A stretch of 64,000 nt of DNA from Neospora caninum Liverpool (lineage: Eukaryota; Apicomplexa; Conoidasida; Eucoccidiorida; Sarcocystidae). Shown one piece after another: positions 45,171 to 58,200 of this stretch. The position numbers and the translations under genes are program-made. The notes below the pieces were generated by a model. That model was not told where the DNA came from. It saw only the letters and a list, made by a program, of their open reading frames with translations, and searched no databases. The stretch lies in contig NC_018395.1 of NCBI RefSeq assembly GCF_000208865.1, positions 837,920 to 901,919 on the forward strand, in the 5' to 3' direction. Position 1 is the first letter of the stretch. Every line of letters begins with the position of its first letter.

Positions 45171-48100
45171 ATGCCCTTGCCTACGAAGCAGAGGTGGCTT
45201 AAAAACACCAGAAGTGACTCCTCTGACAGCGACGTTTTTCTAGTCAAAGATGGCGTGAGTAGGGGAGGAGAAACTAGCCCTTTTTCTCCTCAGACCGCAC
45301 GAGTGAGCTTGTCAGCGTGTCTCCATCTTCCCAGCCCCAAACCAGAGCGCATGCTCTGTGAGGGAACAACTGCCGCCGAGGGCACAGTTTGCACCCTAAC
45401 AAAGTTCTGGCCGTGGGCACGGAAAGGTGATACGCCGCTTGTTATCACGATGGGATTGAGGGCGGGACGGCTGTTGAACAATGGAACCGAAAGTGGAAGA
45501 ACTGCGGAAGTCGATGCATCGGGGTACAGAAGGTGTGTTGCCTCTCTTCCGAGAGACTGTTCTGTCCTGCCGCTGCCTAAAAGCCTGGCTTACGAGATTC
45601 AGATACAAGCGACAGAGAACCGTAGACACAGGAGGGACACGCCAAGAAGAAGGACACAGTTTCTCTCTCCAGGAGACAAGAAATCTCCAGTCAGGGATCG
45701 CACACAATCCAAGTGAAGAGGGTCTGCGAGGCCTTTGCACCGGTTGCTCTGCAGCATACAAGACACTCATCTCCAGAGTGTTTTTCAATGCTGATTGCTG
45801 CTAGGCTCTCTCCAGATTCTTTTTACCCCAAATACACTGGAAGCAGCTTCGTTTCTCTGGGGGTTCACGCTAGCGTGTTCAACGCGAACTAGGTTCAGTT
45901 TTTCTGGACTCATGTTGCTACATAATAAGACACAGCTTCAGTGTGTGTCTGGAGGTTACGAGATAGAACGAACTAGCACACTTCGTTTTCTACACTGAAT
46001 CGACTCTGCACACGGAGAGGTAGACTCGTGTTCTGCCAAGGCTGAGGTGAAAATGAAAAGGAATTCACCAGCTACCTGCATTTGGATCTTTCTTGGTGGT
46101 TTGGGAGGAAGTATCAACCACCCAGCACCTCCAGTGCCGTTTTAGACAATGTTTCTTTCGAAGTGCGGCCTACGAGATCTAAGGGACATCCCGTCAACCC
46201 GAGGCATTCCTCATCATCAACAGGGTACGTTTCCGTTGTATCTGCAGATTTTCCAGCTGTCAGACCTGAACCGAACTTGGTACCAAATGGCGTCTATTCC
46301 GACACGTTCAGCGGCGGCCCCCCGAGCGGCTGGCGCCGAGCGGACTCTGGACAGGCGTCTCCTTCACGGCAGCTATCGGACACAACTTCGACTGCCTCGA
46401 CAGCGTCCCGAATTTCTTCTGGACCAGGAGAGTGCCTTTCAAGGGCGACTAAGAAGAAGAAAGATAGGGTTATCTACTACCTGGGACTCACGAAGTACAG
46501 CATCGTCGCCAAAGTGTGTTCAAGCTTTCCTCACTGGACAGAAACTACAGACGAAGACGGCGACTGGGTGCGTTTGTCCACAACAGGGGGGGGGGGCTGA
46601 GGCTGTGCCGACTTTGCGGTGCTGGCAAGAAAGTCTGACGTACGTTTATCTTCATCACCTTTCCGTGTCATGGCAGCAGCCCCCGGACCCTTGAAAAGCA
46701 TAGGCTGAGCATGGCACGATTCTGCGTTTATACACAACTGTATTCGCAGGATATATGCTGGTCCGATTCAGCCGTCACCGCAGAACGCCTGTCGAAGATG
46801 CGTCCTTACCAGAAGATCAATCACTTTGTTGGAACGAATGCAATTTCAAGGTAACTTCCCTTCGGTTTGGTGTCCCCAGTTGCAGGGTAGGCGTTGCTGC
46901 ATGCGTGCCGTCTACTCTTCTGGTAGAGGACGTTTCAATCATACAAGCTAAATAACGTACAGAAACCAACTTTGCTCGTGTACATGTGGGACAGATCGAC
47001 AGCACATGCCTCGAGACACTCAATTGAAAGTGCTAGAATATAGGGGCGAGGTCGTGAACGTACTAGCTTGATTTAAACAGTTCGGTTCTGGATTTGATGT
47101 GCTTTAACTTACTGGCCAGGCGACAAGGGGGGGGGAAGGACAGATCAGCGACATGCCACCGCAGCGTAACTACTCAGTAGAATCGAGCACTCCTTCAGCT
47201 GCTGGTGATACACGGAATAAGGGTGCCGAGTGCTTAGCATTGACCGAACGACACCAGCTGCTTCTCTCAGCGTCATGGCTGCCGGAAAGTCTCATAAACC
47301 AAGATAAACTGGACTGGTTCGGGGCCTGCGGACATCTCAGCCTAGATACACAAGGGAGGGGATTAACAAATTTATCACCCCAGTGGAGCTGCTTCGCAGA
47401 CGTCAGTTACGCCACGTAGCCTCTGCACGAGTCTGGGACTAACAGGCCGCGTCTACATCTGGAAGAGCGGCGGAGGCTCACGATGGAGGGAAAGAAGCTG
47501 TCCTGTTGTTCCGGCTCAGGAAGAACTACCTCGCCCGAAATCTTCTGCGGATGAAGGCCTACTATCCAAAGGAGTACAAGTTCTTTCCCCACACCTGGTC
47601 TCTGCCGGCAGGTGATGCAGCGAACAATATTTGAGACAGCTATGATGGCACTGTTGTGCACCCACCACACCAAACGTAAAGCAATCCATACGCGTAGCAA
47701 TGCGTTGCTGCCCCGCCCAGAACGAGGAGCGTAATTCTACGCCATAGATCCATTCACGGGAGACCCACTTTTGGAGAAAAAACAGTGGTTTCGCGTGCAG
47801 GCAAGGCACCGATATCTTGCGGGCATTCCTGCTCGTGCACTTCCGTTTTCTGACGCCAGACCTGGCTGACTTTCGATGCCAGTTTACTGGGAGGCGACGG
47901 AAGACTTTCATTATCAAACCAGATGCAAGCAGCCAAGGTCGGGGAATTTTCCTGACTCGGAATATCGAGGATATTGATCCAACCGAGCATCTTGTCGCCC
48001 AAAGGTATCTACATAAGCCGTTTCTCATTGACGGACTCAAGTTCGACCTCCGCATTTACGTCTTGCTAGCAGGGTGTAATCCTCTCCGTGTAAGTAGCCG

Positions 48101-51100
48101 ATTGATAAAATTCCATTCTTTTCACAGGAAACAACGGTAGAGCACACGTATTAAGTGTGTCAATTTATGGTTTTTTCAGAGGTGATTCAAGCTGAGACCC
48201 TTATATACATCTGCAACATCGTGAACACTATGAAGGCATGTATACCGGCAGTGGCAGTCTGTTGGTTGATGCTGTTCACGAGAATATACACATCGTGCGC
48301 TTCTGTTCTCCATGTCAGACAAGTGCATTACTACATCACGCTGTTTGAATGCCGCTCATCCAGTAAGCACACAGCATCTCTTTCTGCGTAGCAGCAGAAT
48401 TGTGAGCGCTATTCATGCCGTACATGTTCTACCTGCGCTTCTATTCATTCGTGAAGTTGCTCTCCAGTCTATTCGACACACAGTCGGGCTGCAAATACGA
48501 GAAGCCATTGATACAAACTGTAGATTGTGAGGGCATCACGAGTAGATGGTGTGAAGTGTGGGAATGACCTCATGAGTAGGTGACATGAACGTAGCAGTTG
48601 CTTCTGACACAGTAGGCCATGTATCCTCATTCAGGGGCAGCCAGGGTACCTGATCGCAGAAGTGAGGATGTATGAACCCCTCCTTTGCGGTTCCTTTACC
48701 TACGTCGGCGGCCGAAAGACTGGCAACTCCCGTTAACTGCACCCATTTATGGCAAAGCTGATTTCAAATAACGTGTGAGTTGCAGCTTAGTCTTTAACTG
48801 GTTTTGAGATGGGTTGTGTCGTGGCTGCTTTCTGGTAACAGTCCCCGAGTTCCCTTTCAACCATGGCCACGTTGTAGCGGCTGGGACCGGGGGTCTGGCG
48901 ATGTATGTCTCTCTGACACGGTCGGATGGCAGCCGGATCTGCAAAATGCCTGTCTTTTCTTTTGCGTCTTCGGTGTGCTTTCTCAGCTCTTTGTTCACCA
49001 GGATGGATTGGTGCGATTCGCCACGAGCCCATATGCGAAACCGACAGGGAAGAACTTGCATGATAAGACGATGCATTTGACCAATTATGCGATTAATAAG
49101 TCATCGTCAAATTTCACGCCTAACAGGGATCCAGCTAATCCATCGAAAGGCCACAAAAGAAGTCTCTTCCACGTGTTGGATCACCTGAAGAGCGAGGTAG
49201 GGCAACACACACAGGTAGCAATGTCGTGCAGCTGCGCGAGTGCGAGAGAAATGTTCACCACCCCGCTCCCTGTCGTATTCTGGCTTTGAGCGCCAGACTG
49301 AAAAATCATGATATGGTTGCGGATGAACACCAGTGCGTGAAACCACGTTTGGGCGTACTACGTGTAAGGTTCCCGATTCCACTTGTGACGTTTAACCATT
49401 GCCACAAACGGCTATCTGTCAAAACTGACCTCCACTTCTCTACTACACCCTCGAAAGAGAACTGTCATACGGGGATGACTGTTGATGATGAGGCAAAGAC
49501 ACCTTTTTTGCGTCCGTGTCTGCATGATCTTTATGCTTCATGGAGATGGGCAGAGGCGCTGGCCGATCCATCGCGCGTCAGGATGGGGAGGGCAGTGCTC
49601 CTATCTAAAAAATAAATTGATTCTACAAATTAACTAAGTTTTTAAGGATGGGACGTCTGATAGGCTCCTCTACGGAGAACCTTCGGGGCCCCGGCTCCTG
49701 TCTGTTTGCTCGTTTATCGGCCTGTAGACAAGAACGCGTCGAAGGGTTAAATGCTCACTGCCGGGCTATTCTGCATAGCTAATGCCTAAAATGAAGAAAG
49801 TAATGTTGCGGGCCTACGCGCCGCAAAAGGGAACGAACATAAAGGCATTCGAAACGAGAAAATCTCTACAGGACTTTGGCGTTGTTGCTAGCCGTCACCT
49901 ATATATTTACACCCTGCACATTCAGTCTACCGGTCCTGCGGAACCTTCTTTTGCCTGATTGCCAACGCTCTCACTTCTGCGGGTTTGCTAACCTGCAGGG
50001 CCATGATGTGGATGCTCTCTGCAAGGAGATTGACGAGTGTCTCTGCAAAACCATCATTGCGATTCAGCCTTCCCTTGCACACATTTACGGTTCGTGTAAG
50101 GGAGAGGATCTCAGCAATTCGATGTGCTTCGAGGTTCTCGGAATTGACATCATGATCGATCACAAGCTTACGCCCTGGCTAATAGAGGTAGGCCGCAGAT
50201 GCCAGGGGACAAGCGCAAGCACTAAAGTGAGGTTTACAGCAGGCAACTGGAAAGAACTTATAACTCAGGTTATGCAAGCTGTACGACCTGGCCAGAGTAT
50301 TTATAGACACTTTCGCTATGCTCTTGACCTGCACGAAGCAAAGATAGTTCTCTGTCAACGCGATTTCCTGTGGCCTTGTAGAAGGTTAGCCTGACCCGAG
50401 TCCCGGCGTAGAGCTCTACCGAGGCCGTGTACTGCTGATGTGTTGTGACGTTCTCTCTCCCATGCGCATCTCAGGTCAACCATTCTCCCTCTTTTAGTAC
50501 TGACAGTGATCTGGACACAATCGTTAAGTTCAAGGTCATCCGCGATGCGCTTGTTTTACTTGGACTCTCCTCAGAGAACCGACGGAAGTATGCGAACCAC
50601 AGCACTGGAAAGCGACCAACAGAATTACGAGCAGAAATGTGGTATCTTCATCGAACAACCATAGTGCTGCGAATCTTCATGGTGCGATTCATGTACATTT
50701 TCCATAGCTGTACGTAAACGTTAGATGTGGTGGATTATGAGTGTTTTACATCCACCAGAGTTTTCCGGATCGCAGTTTCTACGCTTTGGCTCTGGCCTGA
50801 CATCACCTTAACATTCACATCCTGACCAATGTCTAGTCGCAGTGTTCTTCTGAGACAGCCTTCTTGCTAAAGTTTGTGTTTCGCTCAAGCCTCACGGCGT
50901 GTCCTGAAGTTGTTGGTGGTTCAATGGGAAGGGGTAAGAAATTCGATAGGCGCTCGCGTGTACAGGGTCGGACGTCTCCGTTTCATCATTGTGATGCTAC
51001 GCTCTTCACATACTTGATGTTGTTGGCGAAGTTCGGCGCGTCGAGGAGAGCTCAGCGTATTGTAAGGCTATGCTTTCGGTGGAATGGTTGGCGGCCTTTA

Positions 51101-52554
51101 GAGTTTGGATTAAAGTCGTAAACAGCTATGACTTTATATTATACACGGGAGGAGCAGTTTGCACGTTCGTTCATATATCGCGTCCCGTCCTTTTCCCTCT
51201 GGATGACGACCAGAGCCACGACCGACCCCTGAAGACGGCACACCCGTGGACAGAAGGGACGGAAGTAGACTTGACGCTTGTTCCCCGGTGTCTGTGCGTT
51301 TACAGATACCAGGCGCAGCAGCGGCTCCAAGCGGAGCAACGCCGGATGGCTTTTCCGAAACAGACGCGAGAGGAGCGACTGCAAGACCGCCGACAGATGA
51401 TGCACGAGCTGGCAAAAAATAGAACAGCATGGGAAGATGCACACATGGGAGGCTGGAGACGAATCTATCCAACTGAGGAACGAGCTACAAAGTACGGCCA
51501 TTTGTTTGACGCGGCTCAGGAAATTTGGCAGTCCATGACGGGAATGTGCAAGACGAAGCCAATTTTGATGCAACTGCAAGAAGCAAGACGCTGCAGAGTG
51601 CAGGTTGGATCCGATGCAGACACGACGTGCTCAGGAGAGAAGCTGAACCCGGTCCACTCAACGTCTGTTTCTGTTGCGTCAACCGCAGCGTCGCGTTCTC
51701 AAAGCAACCTGCAGAAGGCAGGCGCGCGAACGAAGCAACCGAAGTCTATCTGTCGTCGTAGCACCAGTTGTTCTGCGCAAATGCCTCCGGAATGTCGCTT
51801 GTCCGAGGAGCCCACAAAGGAGTCTCCTAGGCTCGCCTCAGACCGTAGCCAGCTCTCCAGGCGATGCGCCCGTGTGCCCAGTTCTTCAGAGAGAAATGTT
51901 CAGGCACCATCTTTAGGAGACATACTGTTGGACGGCCAGTCTCGCACGGAAACGTCTGAGCACAGTCATAACTCTGGACTGCACCACGGTACAGGAGACC
52001 TCCGTGCCGACTGTGGCAGCATATCAAGACCGGAGATTAAAGGTGAGTCAATGCGGAAGACCAAAGGGGTTCAAGACGCGGGCATGTCCGTTCCACAGGA
52101 GAGTTTCCCGAAGACAGAAGACACGACAGAACACCAAGGTGGCGATACCCGTAGTCTGGTGAAAGGAGATTTGTATGTCCGAAGGCGTTCTTCCAGTGCG
52201 CAACCTTCCGCAGCGGAAGATAGCACGGAAAAATGCGTCGGCGAAGCAAAGGCTCGGACGATTCGTGGCACCGTTGCGCGGGCTCCAAACCTTTTAACAG
52301 CAAACAGGAAACGCGTCAAGAAGACAACAGGCTCCACCACTTCGTCTTCAATCGTATCTCGGTCGCTCCATTTTTCATGGATTTCTCCGACGGGTTGTCA
52401 AGAGTCGCTGCTTAGTCATTCTGGCCAGCCAAATCAAGAGAGAGCGGGTCTCAAGCTCGTACGTATTGGAGATCTGGTCTGTGCATCTCAAGGCCTCCTC
52501 AGGCAACAAAACACTTCACGAGAACGAAGGAAGCATGCAAGCGGAAACAAGTGA
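45171..52554 (+). CDS. Tubulin tyrosine ligase-like polyglutamylase (TTLL6/13 type)
   Basis: ATP-dependent enzyme of the TTL family, probably adding glutamate chains to tubulin. Nine exons join in phase: 45171-45254, about 46061-46567, 46750-46850, 47520-47611, 47860-48089, 48987-49196, 49999-50187, 50475-50587 and 51306-52554, about 924 residues. Motifs in order are: [31 protein letters not shown]...YKFFPHTW; the ATP-binding [34 protein letters not shown]; the phase-0 join [46 protein letters not shown] joined to VNHSPSF, which rebuilds the metal-binding ExN motif. A basic helix ([13 protein letters not shown]) follows, then a Ser/Arg-rich tail. All key TTL motifs look intact, and order and spacing match TTLL6/TTLL13. 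The first exon (MPLPTKQRW...) and the second acceptor are the least certain parts. Polyglutamylase rather than ligase or glycylase activity is inferred from the closest resemblance. Confidence 0.86.
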
Positions 52555-55251
52555 CGCCGCCCCGAGTGTGAAATCAACCGCAAATCATTAGAACTCCTGA
52601 CCGGTTGTCTCCGGCGTACCTTACAACCGTTATATGGTTTACGGATAGAAAGCAACGCGGCCGGTGTTTACTTTGAGGGTTAGAGAGCCTCAAACTGTAA
52701 CTGTCACACCGGACTGTTGACGCCGGTTCGTCTAAAAACATACGAGCCACGTTCCGTCCGTTTCTCATCGCAACATCCCTGTGTTCCGTACTTTGCTTTT
52801 GTTTCATCTTGCTTTGTGGCGAACACTGTCGTGTCTGCATACTTAGTTTCTGGCTGTCAATAAACCCATCGCTCGGAAGCTGACCCGAAAATCGAGGGCC
52901 TGCTGTTCGTGCCTTGTGAATGAATGCCATCGTTCACCTGTCCCGGAGTGAGCGTCCGCTGAAACAGTTAATTGCCGGCTACGCCTTTCAGGACACCGCC
53001 AAAGGGAGGTCTTGAGCGCAAGGAAAGAGCGGTTCTGGAGAGCAAGGAAAGACTGCCACCGACTTGGAAGTGTGGTATCATCTTCAATCCACTAGCAGCG
53101 CAGCAGCGTTCTCTATACCAGTAGAACTAGTAACACAACCGGCATAAGGGATACGTTGTGAAAAAGATGGGAAGCAAACGCCTACCTCGTTCGAGATTCG
53201 CCCTTCTCATGCTACTCAACAACACATGCTGCATGACGGTCTCTGGCTATCTACTCTCTGTAGGAGACCCCGAGACACTGTGACGTCACTTTATTGTTTT
53301 CTGAAAATACGAGGTACACCACAACTTTATATGCGATAAGCTGAATTGTATTTCTCAACAAACGCTGAAGACTCACGCTATCACACCTTTGTTTCTGTCG
53401 CATCCGTTTAATGCTTTGCTTCGCTGTGCGTGTTCCTGTAACATACCGGGCTTTTGTTGGTTTCCCATAAGCGCCTGTTTCGGGCCGGGGAGGATCTATG
53501 CGTTCAGTTTGGCATGTGTGACAATACCGGTCAGTGCGGTGGAATCCTTCACGAGTGACGTAGTCACGTTGCTGACAGCGTTCCTGTTTTTGAACGAGAT
53601 TCCAAGTCTCCGCAGTGTCTGCCGAGGATTCACAAACGTTTTGCTCGCCGAGCAGCCGGGCGCGCTTGGAATCGCCGTCGTACCGCAAGCCGCCTGGTGT
53701 CCCTGCCCAGCGGGAATGCATTTGTGAAGCAGAAACAGGCCACAGAGTCGCCTCAACACTTACACAGGGGTTCACGGCTCGACGCCACCAGGCACATGGA
53801 AGGAAGCTTCGTCGCACCCTTTCATCGCGTTTGCCAAACAGTCAAGCCGCACACCTGTGCAGTACCACCCCGGGACGCTCCGACACAACAGTCTGCGTTT
53901 TGATTTCGGGAGATCCATACCGGAACTATTTTGTATCCGCAGCTTCAAGAGGCTGCTCCTGCTCACAACATCGTCATTAGTATCACTGGACATCATCGAC
54001 GAGAGAATGGATTAGAAGAGGATGCACTTTCCTGCGACGTTGTCTCCCTCAGCCAGCTGAGGGTCTGGAACCACCTGCCGCGTTTTTTTCGCCAGGAGCG
54101 GCGATGTGGACATTTTTTTGGATGCCACCTCCACGAGTGTGAGGTGTTTCTGTGGGACAGGGCGATCGAAGACGCCGTCTGTCTTTTGTGGTCGATGCAA
54201 AGTCTCACAAACCTAACATGCACCATGTATTATCCACAACAGTCGGTTGACCTGTACAACATACGATTCTCTTTTTTTAGCTTCCTTCTTATTGACGTTA
54301 CAACCCGCTGTTTGTATCTCTCCCATGGAGATGAAGAGGTCTGGATCGAAGCACGGATCCGTCAGGAATATAAATCCTTCACGGTTCCAACCACAGGGAG
54401 ATGGACTTTCGGGAGTCCATGGTGCCGCTCAGACTTCCTCACGTCATAATTACCAAAATTATCGCACGAGACAACTAACTTCTTATATCCTCAATGCATG
54501 TACTGATGTCGAGGGTCACGTGGTGAAATCATTGACATCTAACCTTTTTTTTGTTACGACGAATTAATCTCGAACATTTTTCTGGGTGACATAACACAGT
54601 GTTCGAGCATGCTACCGGCATCACTGGCACCTGGATTTTTGAGTAGACCTATGGTAGTGCAGTAGTACCGAGTTTCTGAATTCTGAAGCAAGACAGGATT
54701 ATGTGGGCACATGAAATTTCTGTGAGAAGCTGCTTGACAATGGGTTATGAGGAAAACCTGTGCGTACCCACAGCTTGGTTCAGCGTAAACAAACTACATC
54801 ATCGCCATCTGCAGCCACTGGTGTGCCTTCTAAAAGTGCCCTTTTCATGCAATGATTGGCTGCATACTAAACACCCTTGTAGCTAACGTCCCCGTTCGTG
54901 GTCGCCTTTAGGTGACCCGTTACTTGGACCCACGGAAAACCAACGAATACTGTGGATCTTCAGCGGTGTCTCTCCATATTGTACGAATGCCAGCGTCGCA
55001 TTTCGCTCTTGGGATGTTTGATTCATTACGTCTGACGTCTAATTTTCCAGAGCGAGCAGGTCTAAAAAATTAATTTCTGTTGCGTCGAAGTGTCGCGGTT
55101 GCCCAAAGCGCACTACCGCGACGTCGAGAGCGTCACGCGCCTGACGTGTGCGGTAGCTTTATTTTCCAAAGACGACAGAACAAAAACGGCAGCCGTTCGC
55201 TTATAAAACACGACTGCTGAAAACCTCAGATTCGACGCGGCCATAGCCCTA
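52555..55251. other. 3'-to-3' intergenic region
   Basis: This lies between the convergent TTLL-like and lipin genes. No gene is supported. The longest frames (53251-53817 minus; 53931-54449 plus) overlap others, have no recognisable domain and no convincing splice partners. The region should contain both 3' untranslated regions. Confidence 0.45.
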
Positions 55252-58200
55252 TCACAAATTACTGCATTTTTTTTCACTCCCGTCCCTATCGTCGTTCCCC
55301 ACTTCGTCTACACTTCTGAAGCTCTCCTGCTTCCGTAGCTGCCTTTTGCTCCTCGATGACGATCGACTGTGTGTCACGGACGTTCCAGGCACAACTTGTT
55401 CACCTTCCGCATCCTGCCCCTGTTCTTCCTCCCGGACTGCCGCTCTACTGTCATCCGTGTCTGATCCGCTGATGTGCTGCCTTGCACCTTCCGAAAATCT
55501 ACCTCCTTCATGAGGAACTTGTACAACACAGGAGTCCGCCTCACTGCCATCGAGAGCCAGGGACCCTAGCTTTGCTGGAGCGACTTCTTGGCCGTGAGAT
55601 AGAGAACCACTAGGCATGTTGCCACATTCAGAGGTGGACAAGGGTTGCCCCAAGAGAGATGCACCATCTCGGGTTTTATTCTCGTGGGCACCTTTCGAAT
55701 CTCCCTCACCTTCCCGAGCGCCTGCACTCCAGGCGATCTGAATGCTAGGCTCAGAGTCGGCACGTCGGGCGAGACTCGTATCCGAACCCGAACTTGCCAG
55801 GGGTGGGCACTGGGTCTTCTCCTCAGAGCTGGAGGAGAAAGACGATGTAGCAGAGTCGTACGACGAGGAGGACTGAAGCAGAGGAAGCGAGCACACAAAA
55901 GACGCCGACCGAGGGCCGATCGCATCTCCCGCATCCGCAGATCTGGCAACTAGGGGAGACGCTGTCCTGGAAGGTGACCACGGGAGAAAGAAGGAGGACG
56001 CGGACCGGCGCACGGGCCGTGAAGAAGAAGGCGTACTGGGGCGGTTGTCGGCGTGCCGTCCCCAGAAACGGGAAAATAAGTCACGCCCTGCTGAAGCGTT
56101 CTCGGAGTCTCGATTTCCTCGGTTCACAGAGGCCTCGCCTTTCTCTGCAAGGCACACTTCACGCGGCACGTCTGACGTATTCGCAGACGCCTCTGCGACA
56201 CTCTCTGACTCTCCATTCTTTTCGCATTGCAGTTTTCGAGCTCCGCTCTTTGCATGCAGGAAAATGTCACCTGAATTGACCGCGTCCACTGCAAAAGCAG
56301 CGGCTGTAAGAAGGGCCTGAGCTTGCTGATGCTTGTCTGACGTCGCTGACGCTCTGGACTCTGCAGGGACCTCTTCGTCGCCTGCAGCAGCCGAGAAAAG
56401 CTCTTCTGGCGCTTTACTGTGTGCCGAGAAATCCCGGACGTCTCCATCACTATCTAGTGATACGTATGTCCATACCCGCTGAGAGGCCTGTCCAGTATCC
56501 GGTGTCGCTCCTCCATCGTCTTCAGATCTCGGGACTGAGCAGCTCATGGATCCACCGTCGTACTCGACGCCACCCTCTTTAGCGCCCAAAGAATCTGCCT
56601 GTGTCGTCCCTCCGACTGGCCTTCCACGACCCTTGCTTTTGTCGTCTGTCTCGGGCTCATGGTCTCCGTCTTCATCTTCCTGCTGACACACGCTGCCGAC
56701 AGACATCCGGCCTCGCTCCGTCACCTGGTTTTGTTCGTCCCCTCCCTTCTGCTGGGGTTGCTCTTGCGGGGCCTGAAGGCTGCGACACTTTTCTGCGACC
56801 GAAATCCCCCCAGCTTGCTCACATTGCCACCGGCCTGCGCACGCTTCGCAGAGCCGCTCCCGCGGGCGTCCTTCGTCCCACTTCCTCGAGCTCGTCTCTG
56901 ACTGGCATCGCCGCTCGACAATTGCCTGTCCGCCTTTTTGAGAGCTTCGCCGCTCCGTAACAGATAACTGCCTTCGAGAGCCGGGAGTTCCAAGCCGTGC
57001 GCCACACAAGTCGCAGATCCCAGGCAGCGTGCGGCGGGACGAGGCACGTGAGATACTTCCCGAATCACTTTCTCTCGTGCTTTCCTTCAGCAGAATTTCG
57101 GATGCCGGAGCTCCCCAACGGGTTCTCTCCCGTATTGACCCTGTCTCTCGACTCGGTCCTGACCCCATGCATGGAGTTCCCCTGGCGCCGTCGTTCTCGG
57201 TTCCTTGTTCCCCCTCGGAAGATCCTGAGGCTGCTGCCATGTCTTCGGCATGTGGTCCTTCGCTTCCAGTTTCCATTACGTCCGTCCCGCGTGCGTCGTT
57301 CGCGACCTGGGCCGTGTCCCTCTCTCGCCTCAGCTGCTCCACCTCACCTCGCGGAAACAGCAACTGCGGCGTCTCATAACCCGCCGAGTCTTCTTCAGAT
57401 GTAAACTGGTGTTCGTCTTCGCGCTTCACAACTGCGGCAGCCAGGGCCGCGGCGATGGAAACCTGTTCCGCCGTCTCGATTGTTTCCTGCGCTCCGCTCG
57501 TCAGCGCGGCTCCGTCTCGTTCTCCGTCTTCGTGCACTTCGTCCCCCTCTTCTGCGGCCGACTGCCGACCTGAGGCCGCCGCCTCGAGAGCGACAACGGC
57601 CGCCGACGCTGCACAGGCTGCCGCGACCGGGGCCGCTTCGGCTGAAGCCGCGGCCGAAGGAGACACCGGGAGCTCCGGCAGGGACACGGGGACACCAAGG
57701 TCCTTGAAGATGGCGCTCGGTTCACTTCGCGGCGGAAAAACGTCGCCCTCGACACTGTCGTCTTCCTCCTCTTCCTCCGACGGAAAGTCCACAATGGTGA
57801 GGGACCAGAAATTGAACGAGTTGAACTGAAAACACAGGATCACGGGAGACAGCAGCCGAAATCCAGTGTGCACAGCTCCTTGGCGGACGAAGTGAGCTCT
57901 TTGAAACGTTCACGGGCGACACAAACCAAAGGTCAAATGAGACGAAACGGAAACAGACCACACGACCAAAGTAGACACCACCATGAGTCCCCCGGTTGCC
58001 CGTGGAGACAAGGCCATAGTATGCGTGTTTACGAACGTTTTCCCGAGCTGTTTGTTCTTTCTGTAGCGTCTGGATTTCCGTATGCAACGTTTTCCTTTCC
58101 GCTTTTCTTCCTTTTGCAATGCGCTTTCCAGTTGGCACCCGCCTCGGCCCCTGCGTCTCGTCTACTTAAAACGCTTCCCTCCACACAGGTTCGCTGGAGG

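Noticed and set aside
53251..54226. Minus-strand frames with CHTCQTERIDPPRPE and a DHK...RGRWFQ pattern, reminiscent of Ty3 integrase zinc-finger and RNase H motifs.
   Set aside because: Spacing between motifs is wrong, they lie in different frames, and no third block supports them. Treated as chance.
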